64,000 bases of DNA from Bythopirellula goksoeyrii (GCF_008065115.1 NZ_CP042913.1:1834338-1898337); one strand, 5' to 3'; counted from the stretch's first letter, positions 53,774 to 63,333 are shown. Made by a program: numbers and translations. The notes: generated by a model from the sequence alone, not told the origin.

Positions 53774-56044
53774 CTATGCCGTTTCCTGATCGGGATACTT
53801 TACTCGGCCGTGATAAACGGCCGTCAGCGATTTTACCAAACTTTCGCCAACCTTGCGCACCTCCTCCAAAGTCAGCCCACATTCGTCAAATTGCCCGTCC
53901 AACAACCGCTTCCTGGCCAATTGTTCCACGATATTCTCGATTCGCGAAGGCGTCGGCTCCTTCAAAGCCCGGCTGGCACTCTCGACGGCATCTGCCAGCA
54001 TCAGCACGCCGGCCTCTTTGGTTTGGGGTTTGGGACCTGGATAGCGGAAAGAACTCTCGTCGATCTCCGCGCTATCAGGATTCTCATTACGTTTTTCGTT
54101 TGCTTGCCTGTAGAAATATTCGACCAGTGTTGTGCCGTGGTGCTGTTGGATGAAATCGATGATCTGTTCGGGAAGCTTATTTTGGCGTGCAAGGTCGGCA
54201 CCGTCCTTAACGTGTGCAATAATAACCAGAGTGCTCATGGCGGGCACGAGGGTGTCGTGGCGATTCTGACCTTGAACTTGGTTCTCGATGAAATAACCCG
54301 GCTTGAGCATCTTGCCGATGTCGTGGAAATAAGCTCCCACACGAACCAGCAGTCCCCGCGCACCTATCGATTCTGCTGCCGCTTCGGCGAGCGAAGCCAC
54401 CGTGATGGAGTGGTTGTAGGTGCCCGGAGCGCGACGAATTAGTTCTTGCAACAACGGATGGGCCGGGTCCCCCAGTTCGATCAAGCTTAAATCGGTTTGC
54501 ACACCAAACACGCGCTCGACGACCGGCAACAACGCGGTCATCAGCGTTCCAGCAATCAAGGCCCACAATGCGAGCATCAAACCACTTGACCAGAGTTCGA
54601 CTCGAGGTTGTCCATAGAGAGTTCCCACTCCAACAGTCGTCAGCAGGGCAACAACAGCCGAAACGGTCCCAACGGTAAGTAGCTTGCCCCGCGTCCGAAC
54701 CTGACGAAGCACCAGGATGGCCCCCGTAACTGTCGCCATTAGTACCAGCGACTGCTGGAGATCGAGGCCGATAGAAACCGTGATCACTAGATTCACACTC
54801 GCCGCCAACAGGAGTGCCATTTCCTGCTGATAGGCAATCGCTACCGTCATGCCTAGAAGAAGCAGGGCGATTACCTCGGTTCCCCAAAGATATTGACTCA
54901 CCAACCAAGCCAGCATGATTGTGATCACGAATAAGGTGAGCAGACAAACGAAGTTTGACAAATCGGAAATAGCCTGCGGTTCACGGATATGAATATAGAA
55001 TCCACAGAGCGTGAAAATTGCCGTGTACATACCCAACACCGCAAAAATCCGTCTCAATCGTGCGCTCAAGCCTCGCTCGTCGATTTGCTCAGCGTATTCC
55101 AGTTTCAGTAAATCCAACTTGTCCGTTGTGATCGTTTCGCCTCCATTGACGAGGGTTGCTTCTCCTGAGTGAAACTGCTTGTTCACAATAGCCACGGCTG
55201 CCGCTGCTTCATCCTGCGCTTCATGTGTCGCATTCAGATTCAGAGTCAGCGTCGGCACCAAACGAGGCCGCAACCAGGCAAATACTTGCTGAGCTAATTC
55301 CACCGACGAAATTTTTTCGTTCAACGACTGTTGCAACTTTGAGCTAACATTTTTGATGAGAACGTCGGGGACATCACGCCCTGCTTCGGCAGAAAAGCCA
55401 TCTTTCTCTCGCGTGCGAACAAAAATCTTCTCCAGATTGGCGTCGTGCTCCTTGGGAAGTTCCTCAAGCAAACCCCACTGTTCGAGAGGTTTCATCACTT
55501 CTGCCAACTTCGTGCTGAATGCCTCCAAGGCTTCTTCCGAGGAAAACGCCTCGCGGAATCGTTGGAACTGTTCTTCTTGTTCCTGGGGAGTTGGGTCGGG
55601 CGTCCCATCGGCAAGGGGGGGTTGAAATGAATTCCAAAGCTGAAGATCGACTTGCTCGAAATTCTCCGCTGCCAATAGTTTGGCAAGTTCCAACCGCAAT
55701 TCTGCCCGCAATTGTTCGAGTGGTGCTGGATCTTGGTCGTAAACCGCCACGGTCAATCGCTTAGCCCGGGTGCGGGCTTCCTTCGTCGCCTCAAGATCGG
55801 GTTGCTCAAAATTGACGCTTGCGACGATATCCCGTTCGGGAACTTCATTGAGCCGATATCGAAACGGCGGATCCCAGCCGCGAGTAATGACTAGCAGTAA
55901 AACAGCGACCAGCGTACATAATGCAAGTCGCAATAGCACGGATCCACGCTGAAGTTGTCCGAGGAGATTCCCCCAGAAACCGGGAGGCAACTCCACCATG
56001 GCCACACGCTGTTGGCGATTGCGTTTCTTGGGCATCTGAGACAT
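53774..56044 (-). CDS. 7TM-HD phosphohydrolase (PgpH-like)
   Basis: A membrane HD-domain protein of about 756 residues (start ATG 56044 or 56035 uncertain). One helix near residue 35 (LLRLALCTLVAVLLLVI), an extracytoplasmic 7TMR-HDED region (about 60-315), seven helices (about 325-490), and the cytosolic HD domain (YNHSITVASLAEAAAESIG, VRVGAYFHDIGKMLKPGYF, HVKDGADLARQNKLPEQIIDFIQQHHGTTL). PgpH-type proteins hydrolyse cyclic di-AMP in Gram-positives; the substrate here is not proven. Sits between phoH and ybeY. Confidence 0.9.
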   Translation of the reverse strand: MSQMPKKRNRQQRVAMVELPPGFWGNLLGQLQRGSVLLRLALCTLVAVLLLVITRGWDPPFRYRLNEVPERDIVASVNFEQPDLEATKEARTRAKRLTVAVYDQDPAPLEQLRAELRLELAKLLAAENFEQVDLQLWNSFQPPLADGTPDPTPQEQEEQFQRFREAFSSEEALEAFSTKLAEVMKPLEQWGLLEELPKEHDANLEKIFVRTREKDGFSAEAGRDVPDVLIKNVSSKLQQSLNEKISSVELAQQVFAWLRPRLVPTLTLNLNATHEAQDEAAAAVAIVNKQFHSGEATLVNGGETITTDKLDLLKLEYAEQIDERGLSARLRRIFAVLGMYTAIFTLCGFYIHIREPQAISDLSNFVCLLTLFVITIMLAWLVSQYLWGTEVIALLLLGMTVAIAYQQEMALLLAASVNLVITVSIGLDLQQSLVLMATVTGAILVLRQVRTRGKLLTVGTVSAVVALLTTVGVGTLYGQPRVELWSSGLMLALWALIAGTLMTALLPVVERVFGVQTDLSLIELGDPAHPLLQELIRRAPGTYNHSITVASLAEAAAESIGARGLLVRVGAYFHDIGKMLKPGYFIENQVQGQNRHDTLVPAMSTLVIIAHVKDGADLARQNKLPEQIIDFIQQHHGTTLVEYFYRQANEKRNENPDSAEIDESSFRYPGPKPQTKEAGVLMLADAVESASRALKEPTPSRIENIVEQLARKRLLDGQFDECGLTLEEVRKVGESLVKSLTAVYHGRVKYPDQETA

Positions 56045-56110
56045 AAGCAAAATACTCGTTGCTAGGTTTGCAGGCAAAAAGCCCGGTTCACCAGCAGTTT
56101 ACGCCGAAAG

Positions 56111-57055
56111 TCAGCGTTTCTTCTTCGAGCCCTCCTCATAGGCGCGGACAATGTCCTGAACCAACCGGTGGCGGACAATATCCTCGGTCGAGAGATGCAC
56201 CTTAGCAAATCCATCAATATCACGCAGGCGCGATAAGGCGTCTATCAAGCCGCTCTTCGTATGCGGGGGTAGGTCGACCTGCGTCGTGTCACCCGAGACA
56301 ACCACTTGCGATCCCTCGCCCATGCGGGTAAGAAACATCTTCATTTGAGCAACGGTGGTATTTTGAGCTTCGTCCATGATGATAAAGGCATCATTAAGTG
56401 TCCGACCACGCATGTATGCCAACGGAACCACTTCGATCACATCATCATCCATATAACGTTGGACCTGATCGCGGTCCATCATATCACTCAAGGCATCCAA
56501 GAGCGGGCGCAAATAAGGATTGATCTTCGCCTGCAAGTCACCAGGCAAGAAACCTAGACTCTCACCAGCCTCCACTGCAGGACGTACCAATACCACTTTG
56601 CGAATTCTCTTGGCCCGCAGCGCCTCCACCGCCGTTGCCACGGCTAGATACGTCTTGCCGGTTCCTGCCGGCCCGGTGCAGAAAACGAGTGCATTGTCGC
56701 GGATCGCTTGAAGGTAGTCGGCTTGCCCTCGAGTGCGCGCGTGAATCATCCGACCACCGCGGACACCAATGGGGTCGGCCCGATAGGGCTTCTCGCCACT
56801 CATGACTCGACGCACAACCTGTTGGACTTGGTCGGCATCTAGAGGCAAGTTGCGCGCGAGCAGCGTGCGGAGTTCTTCCAATACGGCAGTTGCTTTGATT
56901 ACAGCATCTTCTTCGCCATGTACGAAAATTCTACCGTCGCGGGTGGAGATGTTCGCCGGAATCGATTCGCGGATCTGTTTGAGATGCTGATCCTTCGTCC
57001 CTAACATGAGAACGAGATTTTCTGGATCACCAACCGAGATGCTTGATTCTATCAT
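56111..57055 (-). CDS. PhoH family P-loop ATPase
   Basis: A 314-residue PhoH-like (YbeZ-type) protein, an ATPase associated with YbeY and rRNA metabolism. It has a small KH-like N-terminal part (LVLMLGTKDQHLKQIRESI), the Walker A ALVFCTGPAGTGKTYLAVA, VLVRPAVEAGESLGFLPGD, Walker B AFIIMDEAQNTT, and VVSGDTTQVDLP. A basic tail (EEGSKKKR) ends it. First gene of the minus-strand phoH-pgpH-ybeY-corC run. Confidence 0.95.
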   Translation of the reverse strand: MIESSISVGDPENLVLMLGTKDQHLKQIRESIPANISTRDGRIFVHGEEDAVIKATAVLEELRTLLARNLPLDADQVQQVVRRVMSGEKPYRADPIGVRGGRMIHARTRGQADYLQAIRDNALVFCTGPAGTGKTYLAVATAVEALRAKRIRKVVLVRPAVEAGESLGFLPGDLQAKINPYLRPLLDALSDMMDRDQVQRYMDDDVIEVVPLAYMRGRTLNDAFIIMDEAQNTTVAQMKMFLTRMGEGSQVVVSGDTTQVDLPPHTKSGLIDALSRLRDIDGFAKVHLSTEDIVRHRLVQDIVRAYEEGSKKKR

Positions 57056-57438
57056 GCACGCGCACGCTGCGTATCAGCAGCCGCTCTGAACCTTATGGAC
57101 CCGGGGGTACTTATTCTTATTTGTGCTAGTTGGTCACGCCGGATAAATGACGAAGCCCAAAATGCTAATCCCGTTAGCCGCGAAGCGGAGCGCAAACGCA
57201 GCACAGCGCGGTCTGGGTAAATCGCTCTGCTGCGTGGGCGCTCCGCATCGCGGCTAACAAGTTGGGTAGTTCGCTATTTGTCATTGTCTTCTCACACCCT
57301 CAAATATACTCAATTGCCGCCTACCAGGGCCACCCAAACTCTCCCCAATCAGTATAAACACCTCACAACGTAGGGTTTATAGGGATTCTGACATTGCCGG
57401 CCGCCGACGACAGCTCTCTTGGACTGGGCTGAGTCGAT
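57056..57438. other. Intergenic gap with long hairpin
   Basis: 383 bases between cdsA and phoH, no gene supported. The main structure is the long hairpin at 57173-57258; the rest shows nothing recognisable. The promoter of the phoH run should lie just beyond 57055. Confidence 0.4.
57173..57258. repeat. 86-nt long hairpin (36-nt arms)
   Basis: The left arm 57173-57208 (GTTAGCCGCGAAGCGGAGCG...) and right arm 57223-57258 (...GCATCGCGGCTAAC) are complementary at 32 of 36 positions around a 14-nt loop. Ends are GTTAGCCGCG/CGCGGCTAAC. No T-run follows on either strand. Confidence 0.8.
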
Positions 57439-58350
57439 CTACGGTCCTACCCAGCCACTGACCCACATCAAATAGGCCGCGGGCCCTGCGACAAGGAGTG
57501 AATCGAGTAAATCGAGTACCCCACCAAATCCTGGTAGCCAATCACTCGAATCTTTGACCCCCGCATCGCGCTTCAAAAGCGACTCGGCTAGATCGCCCAG
57601 CATACCCGCCAGGCCGACCACCACACCATAACCCACGGAACCGGCAAGCCATGTCAGCCCTTCATGGCTGCTTGCCACGCCCATCATGCGCGCCATGGGA
57701 CCCAGACAAAAGAGCGCAGTCGCCACGGCGAGCACTAACCCGCCAGCTGCCCCTTCCCACGTCTTGCCAGGGCTCAGCACAGGAGCCATTTTGTGTTTGC
57801 CCCAAGTTCGACCTGCGAAGTACGCTCCGATGTCAGTAAATTTCACCACGGCGATCATCGAGAACAGCGCAAGCATGCCACCTCGCGAGACGTCACCATC
57901 TACCGGCAGTAGGCGCAATTGCACAAGAAATCCGAGCAGCCCCCCCAGATAAAGCACGGCAAAAGAGGCCAATGCGATGTTCATGATTGTCTTGCCCGAT
58001 TGTTGATAGCGCAACATCTCCGCCACAACATTCACCACAAGACCTGCAATTAATCCCCCCGCGAGAAATCCAAGTTTGCCTACGGAGAAGTCCGTCGGCG
58101 GCATTTGCCAGGCGATCGGCACAGACGCCGCCAAGACCACGAGTAAAGTACTCGTATGCACGGCCCTCGATTGAGGCGTATGCCCAATTGCCCGGAACAG
58201 ACGAATTAGTTCACCGGTAGCCAAGACACAAAGTGCAATGGCCAGTGGAAAAAGATAGATTCCCGGCCGCGTCGCATGGGCATCAAGCCAGCAAAGCCCC
58301 AACAACAGACTGACAAGCACGGTTCCAATGATGATTCGCCAACGAAGCAA
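57439..58350 (-). CDS. cdsA: Phosphatidate cytidylyltransferase
   Basis: CDP-diacylglycerol synthase, 303 residues from TTG 58350, membrane enzyme that activates phosphatidate for phospholipid synthesis. Multiple hydrophobic helices from the start (IIIGTVLVSLLLGLCW) and the C-terminal signature LSPGKTWEGAAGG, followed by GVVVGLAGMLGDLAESLLKRDAGVKDSSDWLPGFGGVLDLLDSLL, the S-x(4)-KR-x(2)-KD pattern of the family. Third gene of the purA-uppS-cdsA run, separated from uppS by a 96-base gap holding a repeat. Confidence 0.93.
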   Translation of the reverse strand: MLRWRIIIGTVLVSLLLGLCWLDAHATRPGIYLFPLAIALCVLATGELIRLFRAIGHTPQSRAVHTSTLLVVLAASVPIAWQMPPTDFSVGKLGFLAGGLIAGLVVNVVAEMLRYQQSGKTIMNIALASFAVLYLGGLLGFLVQLRLLPVDGDVSRGGMLALFSMIAVVKFTDIGAYFAGRTWGKHKMAPVLSPGKTWEGAAGGLVLAVATALFCLGPMARMMGVASSHEGLTWLAGSVGYGVVVGLAGMLGDLAESLLKRDAGVKDSSDWLPGFGGVLDLLDSLLVAGPAAYLMWVSGWVGP

Positions 58351-58369
58351 TATGATCCACTTTCTACTT

Positions 58370-58446
58370 TGTCATTCCGAAGGAGTTTAACGACTGAGGA
58401 ATCTGGGCGGCAATACCTTATCGTAGAAACTGGATTCCTCAGCCGC
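58370..58446. repeat. Interspersed repeat with 10-bp inverted arms
   Basis: CTGAGGAATC (58394-58403) / GATTCCTCAG (58433-58442) are perfect inverted repeats; the sequence before them, GTCATTCCGAAGGAGTT (58371-58387), resembles the TCATTCCGAGGAGC...GAGGAATCT type of intergenic repeat seen in many bacterial genomes. It fills the uppS-cdsA gap. Confidence 0.6.
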
Positions 58447-59223
58447 CTAGGCTCCATCGGAAAGACCGTCCCCACACCCACTCAAACCGCCGAATTTGCG
58501 ATTTCGCCCCGCGAAATCTACGATCGCCTCATGCAACGTTGCTTCATCAAATTCCGGCCAACACTTGTCTGTCACCCAAATCTCAGCATAGCTAATTTGC
58601 CACAGCAAAAAGTTGCTCACTCGCATCTCTCCCGCCGTACGCAGCAAGAGATCCGGGTCGTCGTTCCCAGCCGTGTAGAGATGGTCTGCGATCGTCTGCT
58701 CGTCGATTTGCTCTACCGCCAGTTCCTGGTTGGCGACTTCGCGGGCGATCCCTTGCACGGCGTCGACTATTTCCGCGCGGCTGCCGTAATTGATCGCCAG
58801 ATTGAGCCACATGCCATTATTCTCACGACTCATCGACACGGTCTCATCGAGTTCCCGCAAAACTTGTTCGGGAATATTGTCTCGCCGGCCGACCATCCGC
58901 ACCCGCAGATTGTTCTCCATGATCGTGGAGCGTTCCTCGATCATGTACTGCTCAAGCAGGTGCATGAGGAAATCGATTTCCTGTGCTGGACGCTTCCAGT
59001 TTTCACTCGACAGGCAATAGAGCGTGAGCTGCTTGATGCCCAGATTGGCACACTCTTCGGTGATCTTGCGAACGGTCTCTACCCCACGTCTGTGACCATC
59101 AATGCGTGGCAAATCTTGCCGTTGTGCCCACCTCCCGTTGCCGTCCATGATGATCGCAATGTGACGCGGCCATCGCTGGCGTGGCACGTTGGCAAGATTC
59201 GCAGGCAGACATTCCGCTGACAT
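58447..59223 (-). CDS. uppS: Isoprenyl (undecaprenyl) diphosphate synthase
   Basis: cis-Prenyltransferase, about 258 residues from ATG 59223 (frame opens at 59274 inside purA). It makes the C55 carrier lipid for cell-wall glycan synthesis. Signatures: HIAIIMDGNGRWAQRQ (catalytic Asp in MDGNGR), GHRRGVETVRKI, LTLYCLSSENWKRP, and DLLLRTAGEMRVSNFLLWQISYAE. 16 bases separate it from the purA stop. Confidence 0.94.
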   Translation of the reverse strand: MSAECLPANLANVPRQRWPRHIAIIMDGNGRWAQRQDLPRIDGHRRGVETVRKITEECANLGIKQLTLYCLSSENWKRPAQEIDFLMHLLEQYMIEERSTIMENNLRVRMVGRRDNIPEQVLRELDETVSMSRENNGMWLNLAINYGSRAEIVDAVQGIAREVANQELAVEQIDEQTIADHLYTAGNDDPDLLLRTAGEMRVSNFLLWQISYAEIWVTDKCWPEFDEATLHEAIVDFAGRNRKFGGLSGCGDGLSDGA

Positions 59224-59239
59224 GACTCGGCCAAGGGTT

Positions 59240-60556
59240 TTACAACGAGGCGGCGACAGCACTTCCGTCGCCAACGGGAATCGTCTGGCAGCGATCCGGA
59301 CCCACCGAGACCGTCTCGACAGGTATGCCGATCAGCTCACTGATGCGGTCCAAATAATCACGTGCCGCCTGTGGCAAGTCCTCCAGTGTGCGCACTCCAG
59401 AAAGATCTTCCTGCCAGCCGGGCAGCGACTCATACACAGGCACCACTTTGCGAATATCATCCACATGGCTGGGGAACCGGTCCGATTGCTTGCCATCGAT
59501 CTCATAGGCTGTGCAGATCTTTAGCTCCTCTAGCCCACTCAAAACATCGAGCAACATCACGCAAATCGAGTCGACACCACTGAGTCGCGAGGTGTAGCGA
59601 ATTGCCACAGCATCCAACCACCCACATCGCCGGGGCCGTTTGGTTACCGTGCCATACTCATTTCCCTGGTCGCGAATCCGCTGGCCAATCTCATTGTCTT
59701 GCTCTGTGGGAAACGGTCCGCCACCCACGCGTGTGGTGTACGCCTTCACGATGCCGATCACTTTGTCGATATAGCGCCCCGGCACACCGGAGCCATTCGA
59801 GATACCCACGCCCGAGCTATTGCTGCTCGTGACGAAGGGATACGTGCCGTGATCTACGTCCAACAAGGCACCCTGGGCTCCTTCGAACAGAATTCGCTTT
59901 CCACTCTCCGCTGCCGATAGCAAGTATTCGGTGGTATCTGCCACATAGGGCCGCAACCGCTCAGCGTATGCCCCATACTGTTTGATGATCGCTTCGGCAT
60001 CCAAGGCCTCAAACTCGTCGGCGGGAAGCATCGCTGCGAGCAGGCGATTCTTCTCCGCGACATTGTGCCGCACTTGATTCGCAAACGTATCGCGATACAT
60101 GTCGCCCAGTCGGACGGCAAACGACCGACCGACCTTATCTCGGTAGCATGGCCCAATGCCGCGTCCTGTCGTGCCAATGTTCTCGCCGTCGGATGTGTTG
60201 CGATCCATCGAGCGATCCTCGGCAAAGTGCCAAGGGAAGATCACATGTGCCCGGTCGCTCAGCAACAGATTATCGCTATCCTTAACGTTCCGTGAGGCCA
60301 ACTCATCGAGTTCTTCGATGGCCTTTGCCGGATTGATGACCACCCCACCAGCGATTACGCAAGTCACTCCCGAGGTGAGCACGCCGCTTGGTAGCAGAGA
60401 GAGCTTATAGACTTCGTCCCCTGCGACGACCGTATGGCCGGCGTTTGCTCCGCCCTGATAGCGGACCACGATGTCGTGATCACGTGTGAGCAGGTCGACG
60501 ATTTTTCCTTTGGCTTCGTCGCCCCATTGCAGACCAATAACACAAGTTCCAGGCAC
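59240..60556 (-). CDS. purA: Adenylosuccinate synthetase
   Basis: PurA, 438 residues from GTG 60556, with GGAGG eight bases upstream, joins IMP and aspartate on the way to AMP. Motifs: [11 protein letters not shown] (P-loop; the usual second Gly of GDEGKGK is Ala), [41 protein letters not shown] and [17 protein letters not shown]. First gene of the purA-uppS-cdsA run. Confidence 0.97.
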   Translation of the reverse strand: MPGTCVIGLQWGDEAKGKIVDLLTRDHDIVVRYQGGANAGHTVVAGDEVYKLSLLPSGVLTSGVTCVIAGGVVINPAKAIEELDELASRNVKDSDNLLLSDRAHVIFPWHFAEDRSMDRNTSDGENIGTTGRGIGPCYRDKVGRSFAVRLGDMYRDTFANQVRHNVAEKNRLLAAMLPADEFEALDAEAIIKQYGAYAERLRPYVADTTEYLLSAAESGKRILFEGAQGALLDVDHGTYPFVTSSNSSGVGISNGSGVPGRYIDKVIGIVKAYTTRVGGGPFPTEQDNEIGQRIRDQGNEYGTVTKRPRRCGWLDAVAIRYTSRLSGVDSICVMLLDVLSGLEELKICTAYEIDGKQSDRFPSHVDDIRKVVPVYESLPGWQEDLSGVRTLEDLPQAARDYLDRISELIGIPVETVSVGPDRCQTIPVGDGSAVAASL

Positions 60557-60695
60557 CTAATTTTCCTCCGCACAGAAAGATCCCACGAAATAGCTCGTGA
60601 AATCGCATAGCAAACAGCGACTTGCGTACTCCCGCCCGTAGCTTACGATGAACCAGCGACTCATTGTAACCAAACCGCCCTCCCCTGCCACCTCC

Positions 60696-61241
60696 ATGGA
60701 TACCTTCATTCACATCCTGGCTGCAATTCTCCTGCTCTCAGCGATGGCAGTAGGCTGGGTGCTTACGCTCGTGGGAATGCCGGGAAATTGGTTCATGGTC
60801 CTAGCTGCTGCAGGGTATGCGTGGATCGGACCGCAAACGGGTCTCATCCAGCTTGAGTGGAAAACCGTAATCGCCCTAAGTGTCCTAGCTATTATTGGCG
60901 AAATCGCCGAATTTGCCGCTGGCATGGTCGGTGCACGCCGTGCGGGGGGAAGTCGACGCGCAGCCGTTTTCTCGCTCATTGGCTCGCTGATCGGTGCCAT
61001 CGGCGGTGCCACGATCGGCATTCCCATCCCCGTCCTCGGTTCTGCCGTGGCTGCCGTCGTGGGGGGAGCCTTGGGGGCCTTTGCCGGCGCAGCTTTCGCC
61101 GAACACACCCGTGGAGAACTGGCCGGCCAATCGCTTAAAGTAGGCCAGGCTGCCTTCTGGGGCCGGCTCCTCGGCACCGGTATTAAAACCGTCGTCGCCT
61201 CGATCATCGCCGCCGTAACCATCATCACCCTGGCAACTTGA
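60696..61241 (+). CDS. DUF456 membrane protein
   Basis: A 181-residue inner-membrane protein of the DUF456 family, function unknown. ATG 60696 is preferred to 60648. Helices: FIHILAAILLLSAMAVGWVLTLVGMPGNW, WKTVIALSVLAIIGEIAEFAAG, then Gly/Ala-rich repeats of helix-breaking small residues (GSLIGAIGGATIGIPIPVLG, VVGGALGAFAGAAFAE) and a terminal helix. GARRAGGSRRAA is a typical family block. Divergent from purA. Confidence 0.85.
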   Translation: MDTFIHILAAILLLSAMAVGWVLTLVGMPGNWFMVLAAAGYAWIGPQTGLIQLEWKTVIALSVLAIIGEIAEFAAGMVGARRAGGSRRAAVFSLIGSLIGAIGGATIGIPIPVLGSAVAAVVGGALGAFAGAAFAEHTRGELAGQSLKVGQAAFWGRLLGTGIKTVVASIIAAVTIITLAT

Positions 61242-61307
61242 ACCACTTCCATCCTAGCCGAGGCCGATGGCCACGGTTCTAAAACTGCTCCAAAGGAACC
61301 CACTCAA

Positions 61308-62156
61308 ATGAAATACGGTATGAACGTCCTCCTTTGGATCGACCATCTCGACGACTCCATCCTGCCAGTCCTGGAGAGCCTCAAAGCCATGGGCTACGAC
61401 GGCGTCGAAGTCCCTCTGTTTCAACTCGACGAGGCCCATTCTCAATCCTGGGGCAAGCGGCTAGACGACTTCGGCCTGGAACGGACCGCCGTCACCGTAC
61501 GAACCGCCGAGGACAACCCTATCAGCCCCAACGCAAAGATCCGTGCCGCCGGAGTCGCAGCCAATAAACGCACTATCGATTGCTGCCATGCCTTAGGAGT
61601 CCAAGTCCTCTGCGGTCCGTTTCATTCGGCAATCGGCGAGTTCAGCGGTGCCGGCCCGACTGCCGACGAGTGGAAGTGGGGTGTAGAAAGCATGCGCGAA
61701 GTCGCCGAATACGCCGAACAGGCCAACGTTGTTCTGGCCCCTGAAGCGGTCAATCGATTCGAGTGTTATCTCGCCAATTGCATGGTCGATCTCAGCCGGT
61801 TCGTAACCGAAGTGGATCACCCCAGCTGCAAACTGTTGTACGATACTTTCCACGCGAACATCGAAGAAAAAGATCCCGTTCAGGCGATCCGCACCTGCGC
61901 TCCACACGTGGGCTTGGTGCATATTTCAGAAAACGACCGCAGCACTCCCGGCCAAGGAAACGTCTGCTGGGACGAGACTTTCGATACCCTCAGAGAAATC
62001 GGCTACGATGGCTGGCTCGTCGTCGAAGCCTTCGGCCTCTGTCTGCCAAGAATCGCCGCCGCCACAAAGATCTGGCGCTCGATGTTCGAGAGCGAAGAGC
62101 AACTGGCCCGCGAGGCGCTGGATTTTATGCGTTCGAATGTCGCCCGCAGGTGGTAG
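61308..62156 (+). CDS. Sugar phosphate isomerase/epimerase-like TIM barrel
   Basis: A 282-residue protein of the AP-endonuclease 2/xylose-isomerase-like TIM-barrel superfamily, related to D-psicose/tagatose 3-epimerases. Probable metal ligands lie at strand ends: Glu in APEAVNRFE, Asp in LLYDTFHANIEE, His in HISENDR and Glu in VVEAFG. KYGMNVLLWIDHLDDSI is the start. The specific substrate is unknown. Starts 66 bases after the DUF456 gene on the same strand. Confidence 0.85.
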   Translation: MKYGMNVLLWIDHLDDSILPVLESLKAMGYDGVEVPLFQLDEAHSQSWGKRLDDFGLERTAVTVRTAEDNPISPNAKIRAAGVAANKRTIDCCHALGVQVLCGPFHSAIGEFSGAGPTADEWKWGVESMREVAEYAEQANVVLAPEAVNRFECYLANCMVDLSRFVTEVDHPSCKLLYDTFHANIEEKDPVQAIRTCAPHVGLVHISENDRSTPGQGNVCWDETFDTLREIGYDGWLVVEAFGLCLPRIAAATKIWRSMFESEEQLAREALDFMRSNVARRW

Positions 62157-62321
62157 ACACGAGAACGACTTCCTCCCTCTGTAATAGCCGTCGGCGGAAG
62201 CCGAGGGTTGCTACGTGATCGAACGCCTCGCGATAATTGAAAATGGTCGGATCTCCCTTGCACTAATCATACCTGATGATAGGTGCAATGCAGATCACTC
62301 CCTTTTCTTGTGTATGGACAT
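62157..62321. other. Short convergent intergenic region
   Basis: 165 bases between convergent genes, holding the AGCC-family hairpin at 62186-62209. No T-run terminator is apparent. Confidence 0.35.
62186..62209. repeat. AGCC-family hairpin with GGAA tetraloop
   Basis: AGCCGTCGGC-GGAA-GCCGAGGGTT: ten pairs with one internal G.G mismatch and one G.T. Matches the element at 36124-36151 in 20 of 25 positions, and one stem pair changes from C-G to T-A, conserving pairing. Confidence 0.6.
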
Positions 62322-63257
62322 CTACTCAAATTCCACCACCAACCCTCGATGGTCCGACCCCACATACGGCCCCACCGCGAACCCTGTTACTTGTATGTCA
62401 GGACCCACCAGCACATGGTCAATTGGTAGGCCAAAAATCCCGATGGGAATTGGCAGCCATGTGACATGGAACCCTTGCCCCTCCATCGCATCGCGCAGGC
62501 CGGATTCTCGAATGAGACGGCGAAACCAATACGACCAGGGTGTGCAGTTAAAATCTCCCGCCACAATCGTACGGCCGTGTTCCGGTGTTTGAACCGCCTC
62601 CGCAATCCCCTCGAAATGGAGATTTCGCGATTTCCACTTGTCGTTGTTCATCGGCGAAATGGGGTGGACTGCAATCAAGCGGAGCCGCTTCCCATCGGGC
62701 AATTCAATCAACGCATCAAGTGAAGGGGTCGAATAAAGCTTCGAGAACGGTTTCAGCTCGCAACAGGCCCAGGGAATCTTGCTGTAAATCGAAATGCCGA
62801 AGTAATCCAACCGCGCGTAGGATTTGTGGTAAGGCCAAGTTTCGCCAAGTGCTTCATCCAGCGATTCGATCCACGACGCTCTCGTTTCCTGCAAGAGAAT
62901 AAAATCAGGGTCCGTCTCCAAGATAAAGTCAATCACCTTGTCTTTCGCAGGATTGATCGCCAGCACATTCAACGAGAGTAGCCGATAGGTGCCGGTCCTC
63001 GTAGCACTACCCGATGGGAAGTAAAAAGGCCACAAAGTGGCCGTCAAACCTAGTGCCACAACGAGGCAAACAACTCCCCATCGACGGCGCTCCAACGCAA
63101 GCAGCAATACACCGCAAACTACCAGTGCGAACACCGCCTGAGAGCGAAGATGACTGCAGAGGTCCAGTAGCCAATTCCACTTGCCAAAGAAACCGGCGGT
63201 GACGACGGCTAGGGACAGCGAGGCAATGAATTGGAAAGGGATTGCCACGCGTTTCAT
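62322..63257 (-). CDS. Membrane-anchored endonuclease/exonuclease/phosphatase-family protein
   Basis: A 311-residue EEP-superfamily protein (DNase I/sphingomyelinase fold) with a membrane-anchored N-terminus. Three hydrophobic segments (about 8-24, 38-56 and 60-80; e.g. AVFALVVCGVLLLAL) precede the catalytic domain: LLSLNVLAINP, LLQETRASW (metal Glu), IAVHPISPMNN, VAGDFNCTPWS (Asp/Asn) and GSDHRGLVVEFE (Asp/His). Substrate could be nucleic acid, phosphoinositide-like or other phosphodiester; not decidable here. Confidence 0.85.
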   Translation of the reverse strand: MKRVAIPFQFIASLSLAVVTAGFFGKWNWLLDLCSHLRSQAVFALVVCGVLLLALERRRWGVVCLVVALGLTATLWPFYFPSGSATRTGTYRLLSLNVLAINPAKDKVIDFILETDPDFILLQETRASWIESLDEALGETWPYHKSYARLDYFGISIYSKIPWACCELKPFSKLYSTPSLDALIELPDGKRLRLIAVHPISPMNNDKWKSRNLHFEGIAEAVQTPEHGRTIVAGDFNCTPWSYWFRRLIRESGLRDAMEGQGFHVTWLPIPIGIFGLPIDHVLVGPDIQVTGFAVGPYVGSDHRGLVVEFE

Positions 63258-63333
63258 GGTGGGATCATTAGTGAGAGGTAGGCTCAGTAAGACTCTGGAT
63301 TACACTATACATCTCTCGAACGACGATCACCAC
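63258..63333. other. Short gap upstream of EEP-family gene
   Basis: Nothing recognisable in these 76 bases beyond the probable promoter region of the EEP-family gene. Confidence 0.3.

Noticed and set aside
57173-57258. Long hairpin considered as an integron attC site.
   Set aside because: attC sites begin RYYYAAC and end GTTRRRY; here the order is GTTAGCC...GGCTAAC, and there is no integrase or cassette array nearby.
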